From assembly GCF_002278925.1 (NCBI RefSeq), contig NZ_NCJH01000001.1, forward strand, positions 248,001 through 312,000: DNA of 64,000 bases. The letters run 5' to 3'. The notes beneath the pieces were generated by a model. It searched no databases, was not told the origin of the DNA, and worked only from the letters and a program-made list of their open reading frames with translations. This document shows, piece by piece, positions 10,423 to 20,954 of the stretch. The number at the start of each line of letters is the position of its first letter. The stretch's first letter is position 1. The stretch is from Polaromonas sp. 39-63-25. GTDB lineage: Bacteria > Pseudomonadota > Gammaproteobacteria > Burkholderiales > Burkholderiaceae_C. The translations under genes were made by a program, and so were the position numbers.

Positions 10423-11577
10423 CTACTCGGGCGCGAAGCCGAAAACAGCGCCTGAACGCGTGACCGCAATCAGGATATTGCCGGCCAGCACCGGTGAGGC
10501 CGCCACCGGCGAGCCGTCGGTCACGAGGCGGTTCAGCGGCGAGCCGTCCGCACGGGACAACAGGTGTACAAACCCTGCGGCGTCGCCGATGGCGATGGAG
10601 CGGCCCACGACCAGCGGCGCGCTCAGGCTGCGGTAACGCAGGCTGTCCGAACTCCAGGCCCTTTCCCCGTCGCTACGGCGCCAGGCCAGAACCTTGCCGT
10701 CGGCTTCGGTGCCAAACACCAGGCTGTCGTCGCCATCGATGCCCTGCGCGCCATTGGCGGGCTTGGTCCACAGCAGGACGCCGCGCTGGGCATCGACACA
10801 GCCGACGCTGGCCTGGAAAGCCCGGGCGCAGACCGTGTTGCCGGTGCGGCTCACGGTGCCCACCAAGTCCACCAGGCGCTCCACATCATTGATGCCGCGC
10901 GGCGAGGCAATCGGGGCCTCCCAGCGGATGCTGCCGTTGAGCGGATTGAGTCCTGTCAGGCGGCCGGCCAGGCCCACCACCAGTGTGTCGCCGACGGCGA
11001 GCATGACACCCGACTGGCGCAGCACCAGCGGTTCGCTGGGGCGCTGCTGGGACCAGAGCTTGCGCCCGGTCTGACCGTCAAAGGCATTGACCGACCGGTC
11101 GGCCGCGAGCACAAACACCCGGCCGCCGGCCACAAACGGTGCGGTGAAGGCCTGGGCCGCCAGTTTCTGGCGCCAGATTTCCTTGCCGCCCGACACGGCC
11201 ACCACTTCGTTGGTCCGCGTGACCACAGCGGCCACCTTGCCGTCGCTGCCCACGCCGGCTGCGATCGGCGCGCCGACATTCGTGCGCCAGAAGTCGCGGC
11301 CACTGCGTGCGTCCAGCGCCACCACGGTGCCGTCGGTGCTCGCCGCCACCACGGTATCGCCCGAGACGTTCACCTGGAGCGGGAAAGAAACCTCGCCGAT
11401 ACGGGCGGTCCAGACCTGTTTGGCCGGTACCAGCGCCACCACCGGCTGCAGTTCAGCCGGCTGCGGCTTCTTGACGGAGCTGCTGAACATCGAGCAGCCT
11501 GCCAAGGATGCTACCAAAAAGATAGCTGCAGGCGCTTTCAGCGTATGGGCCAGAGGCCGAAAAGACTTGAAAATCAC
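10423..11577 (-). CDS. bamB: BAM complex lipoprotein BamB
   Basis: Outer-membrane lipoprotein of the beta-barrel assembly machine. The 384 residues begin with a lipoprotein signal ending in LAGC (lipidated Cys28), then a PQQ-like eight-bladed propeller with repeated segments such as VVALDARSGRDFWRTNVG and VNAFDGQTGRKLWSQ. The start is GTG and overlaps the upstream yfgM-like stop by four bases (GTGA). Unusually, residues about 5-23 of the signal peptide are encoded by a family A dispersed repeat (11509-11565). yfgM-bamB-der is the standard order. Confidence 0.95.
   Translation of the reverse strand: MIFKSFRPLAHTLKAPAAIFLVASLAGCSMFSSSVKKPQPAELQPVVALVPAKQVWTARIGEVSFPLQVNVSGDTVVAASTDGTVVALDARSGRDFWRTNVGAPIAAGVGSDGKVAAVVTRTNEVVAVSGGKEIWRQKLAAQAFTAPFVAGGRVFVLAADRSVNAFDGQTGRKLWSQQRPSEPLVLRQSGVMLAVGDTLVVGLAGRLTGLNPLNGSIRWEAPIASPRGINDVERLVDLVGTVSRTGNTVCARAFQASVGCVDAQRGVLLWTKPANGAQGIDGDDSLVFGTEADGKVLAWRRSDGERAWSSDSLRYRSLSAPLVVGRSIAIGDAAGFVHLLSRADGSPLNRLVTDGSPVAASPVLAGNILIAVTRSGAVFGFAPE
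11509..11565 (+). repeat. family A repeat inside the bamB signal-peptide coding region
   Basis: The sequence TGCTACCAAAAAGATAGCTG, then CAGGCGC and ATGGGCCAGAGGCC, followed by GAAAAG, matches the family layout and closely resembles the intergenic copy at 54629-54683 (ATAGCT, GCGC, TTGGGCTAGAGGCC). It lies entirely within bamB, and on the minus strand it is read in frame as the hydrophobic signal peptide. Confidence 0.7.
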
Positions 11578-12284
11578 TGCTTGACCTCCGGTGCGGACGC
11601 GGGAGAAACTGCAGCGGCGGCTGCAGCAGGGGCCAATGCCGCCGACGGGTTCAACCCGAGCGCATTGAGTTTGACTTCGACCAGGCGCCGGTACTCGGTG
11701 CGCTCATCCATGCCTTTCCAGGCTTTTTCGTATTCGGCCCGGGCTTCGTTTTTCTTGCCCTGTGCGGCGAGAATGTCGCCGCGGCGATCCGCCGCCAGCG
11801 CAACAAAGTCCTTGGGGAAGGCACCGGTGAGCTGCTGCAGGGCCTCGTCGTAGGCTTTGGCTTCCAGCAGCAAACCCGCCAGACGCAGCTTGGCAATCGC
11901 CTGGTAACCTTCATCGGCGCTTTTGCCGGCCACCCAGCTCAGGGAAACCTTGGCGGCATCGATGTTGCCCTTGTCGTAATAGGTCCTGGCCGCCAGCAGG
12001 CCGGCCTGCTGGGCAAAGGCCGTCCCGGCAAAACGCTCCTTCATGTCGGCCATCGCGCGGTCCAGCCGGCTGGTGTCTCCCGACTGGGCGGCACGTTCGA
12101 CCTCGTCGTACATCACGGCCGCCTTGGCGGCCTGATCGCGCTGCCAGTAGTTGTAGCCGTTCCAGGCTGCAAAAGCGCCAAAAATGACAATCAAGCCCCA
12201 GGTAATCAGGTCACCGTATTGCTTCCAGAAGTGTTTCAGCTCGTCGAGCTGCTCCTGTTCTTCCAAATCGAGATGTTTTGCCAT
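11574..12284 (-). CDS. YfgM-like membrane-anchored TPR protein
   Basis: The 236-residue protein has a short cytoplasmic N-terminus (MAKHLDLEEQEQLDELKHFW), one membrane segment (about residues 28-46) and a periplasmic TPR domain (about 60-205). This is the layout of YfgM, an ancillary SecYEG and chaperone-network subunit. The C-terminus is an Ala/Pro-rich tail. It lies between hisS and bamB and overlaps bamB by four bases. The exact role in this organism is inferred from the family. Confidence 0.88.
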   Translation of the reverse strand: MAKHLDLEEQEQLDELKHFWKQYGDLITWGLIVIFGAFAAWNGYNYWQRDQAAKAAVMYDEVERAAQSGDTSRLDRAMADMKERFAGTAFAQQAGLLAARTYYDKGNIDAAKVSLSWVAGKSADEGYQAIAKLRLAGLLLEAKAYDEALQQLTGAFPKDFVALAADRRGDILAAQGKKNEARAEYEKAWKGMDERTEYRRLVEVKLNALGLNPSAALAPAAAAAAVSPASAPEVKQ

Positions 12285-12335
12285 AGAGCTCTGCTGGTTC
12301 CGCCAAATGAATTGTGTTGATTGTAGGGGTCGCTG

Positions 12336-13646
12336 TCAGACGCCAGCGTGCAGGCTGTGCGCCCACGGGGCCACGGTCTCCAGCGGCTGCAGGGTTTGTG
12401 CCTGGGCGGCCTCGACCTTTTCGCCGCGCAGGGGCTTGACGGCCACGCTGCCCTGCGCGAGTTCAGCCTCGCCAAAGATCAGGGCGAACCGGGCGCCGCT
12501 GGCGTCGGCCTTCTTGAACTGGGATTTCATGCTGCCCATGCCGTCTGCGGAGGCGCCGGAGGCCGCATGCATCTGCACGCTGACGCCCAGGGTACGCAAG
12601 GCCTGCAGGGTTTTCAGCACCACCGGCAAAGCCGATGCATCGGGAACAATCGCATAAGCATCCGGCACCGGCAGATCCGCCGCCCCGCCCTGCTCCCTGA
12701 TCAGCTCGAGCACCCGCTCCACGCCCAGCGCCCAGCCTACGGCGGGCGCGGCCTTGCCGCCGATCTGCTCGATCAGGTAGTCGTAACGGCCGCCGCCGCA
12801 GATCGTGCCCTGCGAGCCCAGGCTCTCGGTGATGAACTCGAACACCGTCAGGTTGTAGTAGTCCATGCCGCGCACCAGCCGCGGGTTGATGCGGTAGGCG
12901 ATGCCGTTGGCCTCGAGAATGGCCTTGACGCTGCTGAAATGCGCCAGCGATGCTTCGCCCAGAAAATCGATCAGCCGCGGCGCGGCCTCCACCAGGGCCT
13001 GCATTGTCGGGTTTTTGGTGTCCAGGATGCGCAGCGGGTTGCTGTGCAGCCGGCGTTTGGCTTCTTCGTCAAGCTGGTCCGCGTTGGCCTCGAAATAGCT
13101 GATCAGCGCCCCGCGGTGCAACTTGCGTTCTTCGGGCTGCCCCAGGCTGTTGAGTTCCAGCCGCACGTCCTTCAGGCCCAGTTCTTTCCACAAGGCATCG
13201 GCCAGCAGGATCAGCTCGGCGTCGACTTCGGCGCCGGGAAAGCCCAGCGCTTCGGCACCGATCTGGTGAAACTGCCGGTAGCGGCCCCGCTGCGGACGCT
13301 CGTGCCGGAACATCGGGCCCATGTAGTACAGGCGCTTGCCGCCGTCGTACAGCATGCTGTGCTCGGCCACGGCCCGCACCACACCGGCGGTGTTTTCGGG
13401 CCGAAGTGTCAAGGCTTCGCCGTTGAGCCTGTCCTCAAACGAGTACATCTCTTTTTCGACAATGTCGGTCACTTCGCCGAGGCCACGCACAAACAGCGCC
13501 GTCGGCTCGACGATAGGCGTGCGGATGTTGCGGTAGGCATAACGCGCCATCAGCGAGCGCACCTTGCCCTCCAGCCATTCCCAGCGCGCCGAATCGGGCG
13601 GCAATATGTCGTTCATGCCTTTGACGGCAGTCAGTTTTTCAGCCAT
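12336..13646 (-). CDS. hisS: histidyl-tRNA synthetase
   Basis: Charges tRNA-His. The 436-residue protein begins [20 protein letters not shown]. It carries class II motif 2 ([20 protein letters not shown]), the histidine-specific segments [15 protein letters not shown] and [15 protein letters not shown], and a C-terminal anticodon-binding domain (about 335-425). It starts nine bases after the ispG stop, as in many betaproteobacteria. A second HisRS-like gene (3498-4712) is hisZ. Confidence 0.97.
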   Translation of the reverse strand: MAEKLTAVKGMNDILPPDSARWEWLEGKVRSLMARYAYRNIRTPIVEPTALFVRGLGEVTDIVEKEMYSFEDRLNGEALTLRPENTAGVVRAVAEHSMLYDGGKRLYYMGPMFRHERPQRGRYRQFHQIGAEALGFPGAEVDAELILLADALWKELGLKDVRLELNSLGQPEERKLHRGALISYFEANADQLDEEAKRRLHSNPLRILDTKNPTMQALVEAAPRLIDFLGEASLAHFSSVKAILEANGIAYRINPRLVRGMDYYNLTVFEFITESLGSQGTICGGGRYDYLIEQIGGKAAPAVGWALGVERVLELIREQGGAADLPVPDAYAIVPDASALPVVLKTLQALRTLGVSVQMHAASGASADGMGSMKSQFKKADASGARFALIFGEAELAQGSVAVKPLRGEKVEAAQAQTLQPLETVAPWAHSLHAGV

Positions 13647-13655
13647 GGATATCCG

Positions 13656-14930
13656 TCAGGCGACCTGGGCAACGACTGGCGTGCCAAAGCGCTTTTCAAT
13701 GTAGTTTTCGACAATGGTCCGGAATTCCTGCGCGATCCGGTCGCCGCGCAAGGTCACACTTTTTTCGCCATCTATGTAGACCGGCGCGGCCGGTGCTTCA
13801 CCCGAGCCCGGCAGGCTGATGCCGATGTCGGCGTGTTTGCTTTCACCCGGCCCGTTGACGATGCAACCCATCACCGCGACCTTGAGTTTCTCGACGCCGG
13901 GGTAGCGGGCCCGCCAGACCGGCATCTGGGCGCGCAGGAAATCGTCGATTTCCTTGGTCAGTTCCTGGAACGTGGTGCTGGTGGTTCGGCCGCAGCCGGG
14001 ACAGGCAGTGACGCTGGGCACAAAGCTGCGCAGGCCCAGCGCCTGCAGGATTTCGGAGGCAATCAGCACCTCTTGCGTGCGCGCTTCGCCGGGCTGCGGC
14101 GTGAGCGAGACACGGACGGTGTCGCCGATGCCTTCCTGCAGCAGGATCGACAATGCCGCGGCAGACGCCACCGTGCCCTTGGTGCCCATGCCGGCCTCGG
14201 TCAGGCCGAGGTGCAGCGCATAACGCGAGCGCCTTGAAAGTTCACGGTAGACCGAGATCAGGTCCTGCACGCCGCTGACCTTGCAGGACAGGATGATCTG
14301 GTTTCTGTCCATCCCCATCTGCTCGGCGAGTTCGGCCGAACCGACGGCCGAGGTGATCAATGCCTCGTACATCACCTGTTTCGCGTCCCAGGGCTGGTCG
14401 CGGCGGCTGTTTTCGTCCATCAAGCCAGCCAGCAGTTCCTGGTCCAGGCTGCCCCAATTGACACCGATGCGCACCGGCTTGTTCCAGCGGACCGCCGCTT
14501 CTATCATCTGCCCGAACTGACGGTCGTGTTTATCGCCCTTGCCCACATTGCCGGGGTTGATGCGGTATTTGGACAGCGCCTCGGCACAGGCCGGGTAGTC
14601 GGTCAGCAGGCGGTGACCGTTGTAATGGAAGTCGCCGATCAAGGGCACGTCGATGCCCATGCGGTCGAGCTGTTCGCGAATGTACGGCACCTGCGCCGCA
14701 GCCTCCGGCGTGTTGACGGTGATGCGGACCATTTCTGATCCGGCAATCGCCAGCTCCTTGACCTGGATGGCCGTGCCGATCGCGTCCACCGTGTCGGTGT
14801 TGGTCATGGACTGCACACGCACGGGCGCATCGCCGCCCACCGTGACCACACGCGAGCCCCAGACCACACGCGCCTGGGACGACACGCGCGCCTTGGGCGC
14901 GGCCGACTCCACGGGAAAACATGCTGTCAC
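13656..14930 (-). CDS. ispG: 4-hydroxy-3-methylbut-2-enyl diphosphate synthase (flavodoxin-dependent)
   Basis: Iron-sulphur enzyme of the non-mevalonate isoprenoid pathway that converts MEcPP to HMBPP. The 424 residues contain the N-terminal TIM-barrel region ([11 protein letters not shown]) and the cluster ligands in TACPGCGRT (Cys310, Cys313) and [10 protein letters not shown] (Cys356). The GTG start at 14930 shares its first base with the TAG stop of the rodZ-like gene, so translation is probably coupled. Confidence 0.97.
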   Translation of the reverse strand: MTACFPVESAAPKARVSSQARVVWGSRVVTVGGDAPVRVQSMTNTDTVDAIGTAIQVKELAIAGSEMVRITVNTPEAAAQVPYIREQLDRMGIDVPLIGDFHYNGHRLLTDYPACAEALSKYRINPGNVGKGDKHDRQFGQMIEAAVRWNKPVRIGVNWGSLDQELLAGLMDENSRRDQPWDAKQVMYEALITSAVGSAELAEQMGMDRNQIILSCKVSGVQDLISVYRELSRRSRYALHLGLTEAGMGTKGTVASAAALSILLQEGIGDTVRVSLTPQPGEARTQEVLIASEILQALGLRSFVPSVTACPGCGRTTSTTFQELTKEIDDFLRAQMPVWRARYPGVEKLKVAVMGCIVNGPGESKHADIGISLPGSGEAPAAPVYIDGEKSVTLRGDRIAQEFRTIVENYIEKRFGTPVVAQVA

Positions 14931-15913
14931 TACTTCACCTCAAAACGTGCAACGTTGTCTTTGCTCACAGCACCCAGGTCAAAGGCCTTGCCCCGCACCT
15001 CGACCTGCGTCGCATCGACCCGGCCCACCACAGCCGCCAGCGGCAGGACGCCTGATGCCCCGGCTTCTTCACCGGCAGCCAGGGTACGACGCAGAACGAC
15101 CGTACCCCTGGCATCGGTGACTTCGACCCATGACTCCCCTTTGGCCTTGAACACGATGATGCCGGCCGCTGCGGGCGACACGGCCACCGACACAGCCGTG
15201 GGCGGCGGCGCGACAGCGGAAGGCTGCGGTGCCAGCACAGGGGCGGCCGGCGCCATGCCTGCAGTGGTAGCGGGCTGGTCCGCACTGTCGGTCACGGGGG
15301 GCTTGTCCACTTCGAGCAACTCGGTCCTGGCCATGGCCACCCCAGACAGCGCGCCCGACGGGGCCGCAGGTGTGTCGGCAACGGCGGGCGACGGTGTCGC
15401 CGGCTGGGTGGCGGTGCCGGGCTGCTGGACGGCGGGCAGGAAGATCAGGACCAGGGCACCCAGCAACAGCAGCAAGCCCGCCAGAACGGCAGGCCTGGAA
15501 ATCTGCGCCAGCAGGGAGGGACCGGGTCCATCACCCGGGGAACGAAACGGGGTGTTGATGGGCGCACTCTGCTGCCCGAGACTGGGCTTGCCGGTTTGCG
15601 GCAACAGCGCCAGCACCTGACCCGCATCGATCTTGAGGGTGCGGCAGACGCTTGCCGCAAGCGCGCGGACAAACACGGCATCCGGCAGCAGGTCCAGCCT
15701 GTCGGCCTCCAGCGCTTCGAGTTTTTTGACCGGCACCTTCAAGGCCACAGCCAGAGCCGCGATATGCAGGCCTGCCGCCTCGCGTGCCTGCCGGATCAGG
15801 GAGCCGGCACTGACCGCGGGCCCGGCATCTGCCTGGCCCTGCAGGACGTGGGGCGGCGAGTCTTGCTGGGCCATCGCAGCACTACCCGGCAGCTGGCCGT
15901 CGGCGTCAGTCAT
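14930..15913 (-). CDS. RodZ-like helix-turn-helix membrane protein
   Basis: The 327-residue protein has an N-terminal xre-type HTH ([20 protein letters not shown], about residues 38-100), one membrane helix (about 139-161) and a long Pro/Ala/Thr linker. A C-terminal DUF4115 domain carries [20 protein letters not shown]. This is the architecture of RodZ, which links the MreB cytoskeleton to cell-shape control. It lies between pilF and ispG, the usual RodZ position. Its start overlaps the pilF end by eight bases. Confidence 0.88.
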   Translation of the reverse strand: MTDADGQLPGSAAMAQQDSPPHVLQGQADAGPAVSAGSLIRQAREAAGLHIAALAVALKVPVKKLEALEADRLDLLPDAVFVRALAASVCRTLKIDAGQVLALLPQTGKPSLGQQSAPINTPFRSPGDGPGPSLLAQISRPAVLAGLLLLLGALVLIFLPAVQQPGTATQPATPSPAVADTPAAPSGALSGVAMARTELLEVDKPPVTDSADQPATTAGMAPAAPVLAPQPSAVAPPPTAVSVAVSPAAAGIIVFKAKGESWVEVTDARGTVVLRRTLAAGEEAGASGVLPLAAVVGRVDATQVEVRGKAFDLGAVSKDNVARFEVK

Positions 15914-16718
15914 TGAAGGCTCCTCTTTCGTAAGCTGCGGCCTCGCGTGACTGGCCGAAGCGTTTTTTAAGCTGATCGGCCAGCTGCAGCATCGCTTCGC
16001 GATTGCCCAGGCTGCGCTCCACCTTGATGCCTAGCCACAGGGTTTCAGCTCTGGCCAGATCGCTGTTATTCACGCGACGAATGTAAAACTGCGCACGCGG
16101 CAGATCGCCGCGCTGGAAAAGCGCACTTGACAGGTGGTAGCCGGTAATAGGGTTGCCTGCATCCAGCTCATACGACTGCAACAGGCTGCGCTCACCTTCA
16201 GCCGCTTGGCCTGCACTGATCTGGCAAATGCCTTGTGTCATCAGTGTTTTGGCCTGGCCGCCGTACTGAGGCATGGCGATAGCGCGCCCGAACAGCGCGA
16301 TCGATTCGCTGTAACGTTTTTGCTGGCACAGCAGCCAGCCATAGTTGTGCAGCACATCGCCGTCCCGTGGATTGAGCGCCATGGCCCGCCGGAAACTGTC
16401 CTCGGCGAGCGCGTTGTCATTCATGCGCATGTAGACCAGGCCGCGCAGATTGTAGGCATCGGCATAGGTCGGGTCGGTCACCAGCGCCTGCTTGAGTTCG
16501 TCGAGGGCGACGTTGGTCTGCCCCTGCTGAAAATAGTTGGCGGCGAGCTCCAGGCGGATGCGCGCGCGTTTGCGCACGTCCGGCTCGTCCGACTCCGTCA
16601 TGATTTCCCCGCGCCCGCTCGCGGCGCCCGGGGCGGAGCCCGGTTTGCCGGCACAGCCGGCGAGCAGCACGGCCGCCCAGCAGACAGACATCAACAGGAC
16701 ATTGCGGACACGCTTCAT
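15906..16718 (-). CDS. pilF: type IV pilus pilotin lipoprotein PilF/PilW
   Basis: TPR lipoprotein that helps place and assemble the PilQ secretin in the outer membrane. The 270 residues begin with a lipoprotein signal ending LLAGC (Cys22). Consecutive TPR units follow, including [20 protein letters not shown] and [20 protein letters not shown]. It overlaps rlmN by four bases upstream and the rodZ-like gene by eight downstream; rlmN-pilF-rodZ-ispG is a widely conserved order. Confidence 0.93.
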   Translation of the reverse strand: MKRVRNVLLMSVCWAAVLLAGCAGKPGSAPGAASGRGEIMTESDEPDVRKRARIRLELAANYFQQGQTNVALDELKQALVTDPTYADAYNLRGLVYMRMNDNALAEDSFRRAMALNPRDGDVLHNYGWLLCQQKRYSESIALFGRAIAMPQYGGQAKTLMTQGICQISAGQAAEGERSLLQSYELDAGNPITGYHLSSALFQRGDLPRAQFYIRRVNNSDLARAETLWLGIKVERSLGNREAMLQLADQLKKRFGQSREAAAYERGAFND

Positions 16719-17860
16719 ATACCGACCTCTCTGGAGACTATCTTGATGCCCTTGAGCATACCTTGCCTCTGCGTGGCCATGCGCTGCTGGACACCGGTGC
16801 GGTCCTGCACATCGCCGGCGAGCTGGCCGCAGGCAGCGTCGATATCGTCGCCCCGGGTTTTTCGCACGGTGGTCACGATGCCGGCATCCATCAGGATTTT
16901 GGCGAAAGCCAGCACCTGCGGCATGTCGGAGCGTTTCAGGCCGGAGGCCGGAAACGGATTGAAAGGGATCAGGTTGAACTTGCAGGCCAGCCCTTGCAGC
17001 GAATGCCTGCGCATCAGTTCCACCAGCATGCGCGCATGTTCCGGCTGGTCATTGACGCCATCGAGCATGCAATATTCAAAGGTGATGAAGTCCCTGGGTG
17101 CCGCGGCCTGGTAACGCGTGCAGGCCTCGAGCAGTTCAGAGATCGGGTATTTTTTGTTCAGCGGCACCAAGTTGCTGCGCAGTTCGTCTTCCGGCGCATG
17201 CAGCGACACCGCCAGCGCGACCGGGCAATCCTGCGCCAGGCGGTCCATCATGGGAACCACACCCGAGGTCGAGACGGTCACGCGCCGGCGCGACAGACCA
17301 TAGGCATGGTCGTCCAGCATCATGCGCAGGGCCGGCAGCAGCTGCGCGTAATTTTGCAGCGGCTCGCCCATGCCCATCATCACCACATTGGAAATGACGC
17401 GCTCGGTTTTGCCAAGGTGTTTGCGCAGAAAGTGTTCGGCATACCAGAGCTGGCCGATGATCTCGGCTGTCGTCAGGTTGCGGCTGAAGCCTTGGTGTCC
17501 GGTGGAGCAAAACCGGCAGCCGACAGCGCAGCCGGCCTGCGACGAAATGCAAAGCGTTCCGCGGTCGGCCTCGGGGATAAAAACGGTTTCAATGACATCG
17601 CCGGCACCGACGTCGAACAGCCACTTGATGGTGCCGTCAGCCGAATCATGCCGGGATACCGGGTTGAGGCCCTGGATATGGGCCGCACCGGCGAGTTTTT
17701 CGCGCAGGGACTTGGCCAGATCGGTCATCTGGTCGAAATCGGTCGCGCCTTTCTGGTGAATCCAGCGAAAAAGCTGCGTAGCCCGGAAACGTTTTTCTCC
17801 GAGCTGCCCGCAAAAGGCGGCCAGACCTTCCAGATCGTAATCAAGCAGGTTGGCCGTCAT
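16715..17860 (-). CDS. rlmN: dual-specificity 23S rRNA/tRNA adenine-C2 methyltransferase
   Basis: Radical SAM enzyme that makes m2A2503 in 23S rRNA and m2A37 in some tRNAs. The 381-residue protein has the radical SAM cluster motif CAVGCRFC (Cys111, Cys115, Cys118), [10 protein letters not shown] further on, and a conserved C-terminal Cys (AACGQLAG) at the position of the methyl-carrying cysteine. It begins 18 bases after the ndk stop and overlaps pilF by four bases. Confidence 0.96.
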   Translation of the reverse strand: MTANLLDYDLEGLAAFCGQLGEKRFRATQLFRWIHQKGATDFDQMTDLAKSLREKLAGAAHIQGLNPVSRHDSADGTIKWLFDVGAGDVIETVFIPEADRGTLCISSQAGCAVGCRFCSTGHQGFSRNLTTAEIIGQLWYAEHFLRKHLGKTERVISNVVMMGMGEPLQNYAQLLPALRMMLDDHAYGLSRRRVTVSTSGVVPMMDRLAQDCPVALAVSLHAPEDELRSNLVPLNKKYPISELLEACTRYQAAAPRDFITFEYCMLDGVNDQPEHARMLVELMRRHSLQGLACKFNLIPFNPFPASGLKRSDMPQVLAFAKILMDAGIVTTVRKTRGDDIDAACGQLAGDVQDRTGVQQRMATQRQGMLKGIKIVSREVGI

Positions 17861-17878
17861 TGCATGGAAATCCGCGCT

Positions 17879-18304
17879 TCAGCGCGAATAGATGTTCATG
17901 CCCGCGAAGAAGAAGCTGATCTCCACCTGGGCGGTTTCGACGGCGTCGGAGCCATGCACGGCATTGGCATCGATGCTGTCGGCGAAATCGGCGCGAATGG
18001 TACCGGCGGCGGCTTTCTTCGGATCCGTCGCACCCATCAGGTCGCGGTGTTTCAGGATCGCGTTTTCGCCTTCCAGGGCGGAAATCATGACGGGGCCGGA
18101 AATCATGAACTCAACCAGGTCCTTGAAGAAAGGACGCTCTTTATGCACGGCATAAAAGGCTTCGGCTTCGCCGCGCGACAGGTGCGCCATCCGGGCAGCA
18201 ACCACTTTCAGGCCGGCAGCCTCAAAGCGTGCATAAATTTGACCAATGACATTTTTTGCCACTGCATCAGGTTTGATGATGGAGAGAGTGCGTTCGATCG
18301 CCAT
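17879..18304 (-). CDS. ndk: nucleoside diphosphate kinase
   Basis: Balances nucleoside triphosphate pools by a ping-pong phosphohistidine mechanism. The 141 residues include [18 protein letters not shown] at the start, [18 protein letters not shown], and the active-site histidine in NAVHGSDA. An AAGGAAATCTC ribosome binding site precedes the ATG. The 112-base gap to rluB upstream (18305-18416) is AT-rich around 18325-18362 and probably holds the ndk promoter. Confidence 0.97.
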   Translation of the reverse strand: MAIERTLSIIKPDAVAKNVIGQIYARFEAAGLKVVAARMAHLSRGEAEAFYAVHKERPFFKDLVEFMISGPVMISALEGENAILKHRDLMGATDPKKAAAGTIRADFADSIDANAVHGSDAVETAQVEISFFFAGMNIYSR

Positions 18305-18416
18305 GAGATTTCCTTAACCTTGATTTTCTGGGATTTATTCAAATCGAATAAAGCCTCTGATTTTAACCCGCGGGCAATGGCCCTTGAGCAAAAGTGCGTG
18401 TGAATACGCCGGTGAG

Positions 18417-20126
18417 TTAACGGTTTCCGCCGCGGTTGCCGCCCCCGCTGCGATTTCCGCCGCGGTTTCCACCCCCGCCACCGCCACCGCCACCGCCACC
18501 TCCTCCTCCGCGCCGCGGGCCTGAAGGACCGCCACCGCCCGTGCCGCTGCCACCGCGACGCTGGCCCTGGCTCGGCGCCTGCCGCTGGCGGGTAAATGTT
18601 TCAGCGCCGATATAACCAAATGAGGTTTTCATCGGGTCGGGCTGTGCCCCGCCGGGGCCCTTGTCGCCGCGGTCGCCGCGATCACCGCCCCGGTCGTCGC
18701 GGCGCTTCGGCCCCTGTCCGCCGGTATTGCCCCCGAATTTTCCGGACGGACCGGACCGGGGACCGGCGCCGGGGTTGCCCCCATTGCCGCGTCCACCCTT
18801 GGCGCCGCGACGACGGTTGGGGTCGCGTGGCGCTTCGTTGCGATTCAGGGGGGGCTGGAGGTCCAGCGGATCATGGCCGGCCTCATCGCCATGATCGTCT
18901 GGCTCGGCGGTCCGGCTTTTTTCCGGCATGGCCTGCGCATCCGGTGCCCGGGGGGTGCCGTTGTCGGGGCGTCCCCGTCCGCCGCGTGAGCGGTCATTGC
19001 GGCGCGGCCCGCGCCCTGGACGGCCCTCGCCGGAGCCGGCTTCCCCGGCTGCCCCGGCTTCTCCCGCGTTCCTGTTGACTCCACGCGGATCGGCGCGCGC
19101 TTCCGAACGCCCAACAGCGCTGGTCAATGCGTCAATGTCGCGCTCGTCGAGTTCGACAAAGGCGCCGCGCTTGAGGCCGCGCGGCAGCACCACGGCGCCG
19201 TAACGGATGCGGATCAGGCGGCTGACGGCGTGACCCACCGCTTCGAACATGCGGCGCACCTCGCGGTTGCGACCCTCTGAAATCGTCACGCGGTACCAGC
19301 AGTTGGCGCCCTCGCCTCCGCCGGCTTCAATCGTGCTGAACTGGGCCAGGCCGTCGTCGAGTTGCACGCCATCGAGCAGGCGTTTTTTCTCTTCGTTGTT
19401 CAGCGCACCCAGCACACGCACGGCGTACTCGCGCTCCAGGCCAAAACGGGGATGCATGAGTTTGTTGGCAAGTTCGCCGGAGCTGGTCAGCAGCAAAAGC
19501 CCCTCGGTGTTCAGGTCGAGCCGGCCTACCGATTGCCATTTGCCCTGGAACAGCTTGGGCAGACGGCGAAACACCGTGGGCCGGTTTTGCGGGTCATCAT
19601 GCGACACCACCTCGCCGGAGGGCTTGTGGTAGGCGATGACCCGCGGCGGCGGCGGGTCGATGCGCACCCGGATCGGCTTGCCATTGACCTTGACCGTGTC
19701 GCCAAACTGGATGCGCTGGCCAATGTGGGCCGGTTCTCCATTGACGGAAATCCGGCCCTCCAGAATCAGCTGCTCCATTTCCAGCCGGGAACCGAGCCCC
19801 GCCTGCGCCAGCACCTTGTGCAGCTTGGGCGTTTCAGGCTGGGGCAGCAGCACGCGCTTGGGAAGCTCGAGCGCCACGTCCTCCTCTTCGTCGGCATCGA
19901 ACTGGCCGGTCACCACGTCTTCAAAACGCGCCAGCGCCGGCGTCACCTGAGCCGCACGCTCGGGCCGGCCCGGCGCCGCGTTCGCCACATCGTCGGCAGG
20001 CGCCGTCTCGACCGCTATCAAATCAGGAGCTCCCTGCGCAAGTGAATCGGGGGCTGGCGGCACAATGGGCTCATCAACCTGGGGGGTGGGAGCGGTGGCC
20101 GGAGCCGGATTGTCTTTTTGATTCAT
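18417..20126 (-). CDS. rluB: 23S rRNA pseudouridine synthase RluB with long disordered ends
   Basis: Modifies U2605 in 23S rRNA. The 569 residues are about twice the catalytic core. An acidic Pro/Ala-rich head (1-95) precedes an S4 RNA-binding domain (about 100-155, [20 protein letters not shown]). The RsuA-type catalytic domain follows ([13 protein letters not shown], catalytic Asp204). After about residue 345 the tail is rich in Gly, Arg, Asp and Asn, ending in a glycine run and RGGNR repeats. Residues 21-40 of the head are encoded by a family A repeat (20013-20077). The tail is probably an RNA-binding disordered extension. scpB lies 10 bases upstream. Confidence 0.93.
   Translation of the reverse strand: MNQKDNPAPATAPTPQVDEPIVPPAPDSLAQGAPDLIAVETAPADDVANAAPGRPERAAQVTPALARFEDVVTGQFDADEEEDVALELPKRVLLPQPETPKLHKVLAQAGLGSRLEMEQLILEGRISVNGEPAHIGQRIQFGDTVKVNGKPIRVRIDPPPPRVIAYHKPSGEVVSHDDPQNRPTVFRRLPKLFQGKWQSVGRLDLNTEGLLLLTSSGELANKLMHPRFGLEREYAVRVLGALNNEEKKRLLDGVQLDDGLAQFSTIEAGGGEGANCWYRVTISEGRNREVRRMFEAVGHAVSRLIRIRYGAVVLPRGLKRGAFVELDERDIDALTSAVGRSEARADPRGVNRNAGEAGAAGEAGSGEGRPGRGPRRNDRSRGGRGRPDNGTPRAPDAQAMPEKSRTAEPDDHGDEAGHDPLDLQPPLNRNEAPRDPNRRRGAKGGRGNGGNPGAGPRSGPSGKFGGNTGGQGPKRRDDRGGDRGDRGDKGPGGAQPDPMKTSFGYIGAETFTRQRQAPSQGQRRGGSGTGGGGPSGPRRGGGGGGGGGGGGGGNRGGNRSGGGNRGGNR
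20013..20077 (+). repeat. family A repeat inside the rluB N-terminal coding region
   Basis: The sequence CGCTATCAAATCAGGAGCTC, followed by CCTGCGCAAGTGAATCGG and GGGCTGGCGGCACAATG, follows the family layout (GCTAT...AGCT hairpin, GCGC block, GGGCTGGCGGC). On the minus strand it is read in frame as residues about 21-40 of RluB, ahead of the S4 domain. Confidence 0.65.
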
Positions 20127-20136
20127 GCGTTTGCGT

Positions 20137-20850
20137 TCAGGCGTTGGGATCGGTGGCCGTGAGGCTGGTTAACGGAGCGTCCTGGGAATGGCCGGCATCC
20201 GCCGCATCGGAAAGTTCTGCGACCAGCAAGCCGGTCCCGGGATCGTCCGGCAAGCGGGCATCCTCGGGAGCCGCCTCGTCGCCTGTCACAGCCGCCGGCA
20301 TGCCAAACTCGATCTGATCGAGCATGGACGCCTGCGCCGCCGTGGTGTCCATGACCGGCAGCTGGTCCAGCGACTCCAGCCCCAGGTCGTCGAGAAACTG
20401 CCGCGTCGTGGCGTACAGCCCCGGCCGCCCGACGGTTTCGCGGTGGCCGATGACCTCGACCCAGCCCCGGTCCTCGAGCTGCTTGAGAATCATGCTGTTG
20501 ATGGTCACGCCCCGGATGTCTTCCATGTCACCGCGGGTGACCGGCTGACGGTAGGCGATGATCGCCAGCGTCTCCAGCGTGGCGCGCGTGTAGCGCGGCG
20601 GCTTTTCAGGGTGCAGGCGATCAAGGTACTCGCGCATCTGCGGCCGGCTCTGGAAACGCCAGCCGGTCGCGACATGCACCAGCTCCACCCCCCGCCCGGA
20701 CCAGTCGTTTTGCAGATCCTCCAGCAGGAGCTTGAGGGTGTCGGCGGTCAGTGCCCCGTTGAACAAAACACCCATTTCACGCAAAGGCAGCGGCTGCTGC
20801 GCGCAAATAAGTGCCGTTTCGAGGACGCGCTTGGCATCCGTCGTATTCAT
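20137..20850 (-). CDS. scpB: segregation and condensation protein B
   Basis: Winged-helix subunit of the SMC-ScpAB chromosome condensin. The 237 residues include [20 protein letters not shown], the winged-helix segment [20 protein letters not shown] and the conserved [20 protein letters not shown]. An acidic tail follows residue about 190. It lies directly upstream of rluB, the common scpB-rluB pairing. No scpA gene is in this window. Confidence 0.94.
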   Translation of the reverse strand: MNTTDAKRVLETALICAQQPLPLREMGVLFNGALTADTLKLLLEDLQNDWSGRGVELVHVATGWRFQSRPQMREYLDRLHPEKPPRYTRATLETLAIIAYRQPVTRGDMEDIRGVTINSMILKQLEDRGWVEVIGHRETVGRPGLYATTRQFLDDLGLESLDQLPVMDTTAAQASMLDQIEFGMPAAVTGDEAAPEDARLPDDPGTGLLVAELSDAADAGHSQDAPLTSLTATDPNA

Positions 20851-20954
20851 GGTCTTGGTTCCGAAATGATTCGAGATAAAGGCGCCTGGCGGCGCAGTTC
20901 ACATTCATGCGCAACCACAACATCGGGGCGCGCCATGCGGCGGGTAGCAGAAAA

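Noticed and set aside
12348-14237. 629-codon plus-strand open frame opposite hisS and ispG
   Set aside because: Crosses two well-supported minus-strand genes and has shadow-type composition.
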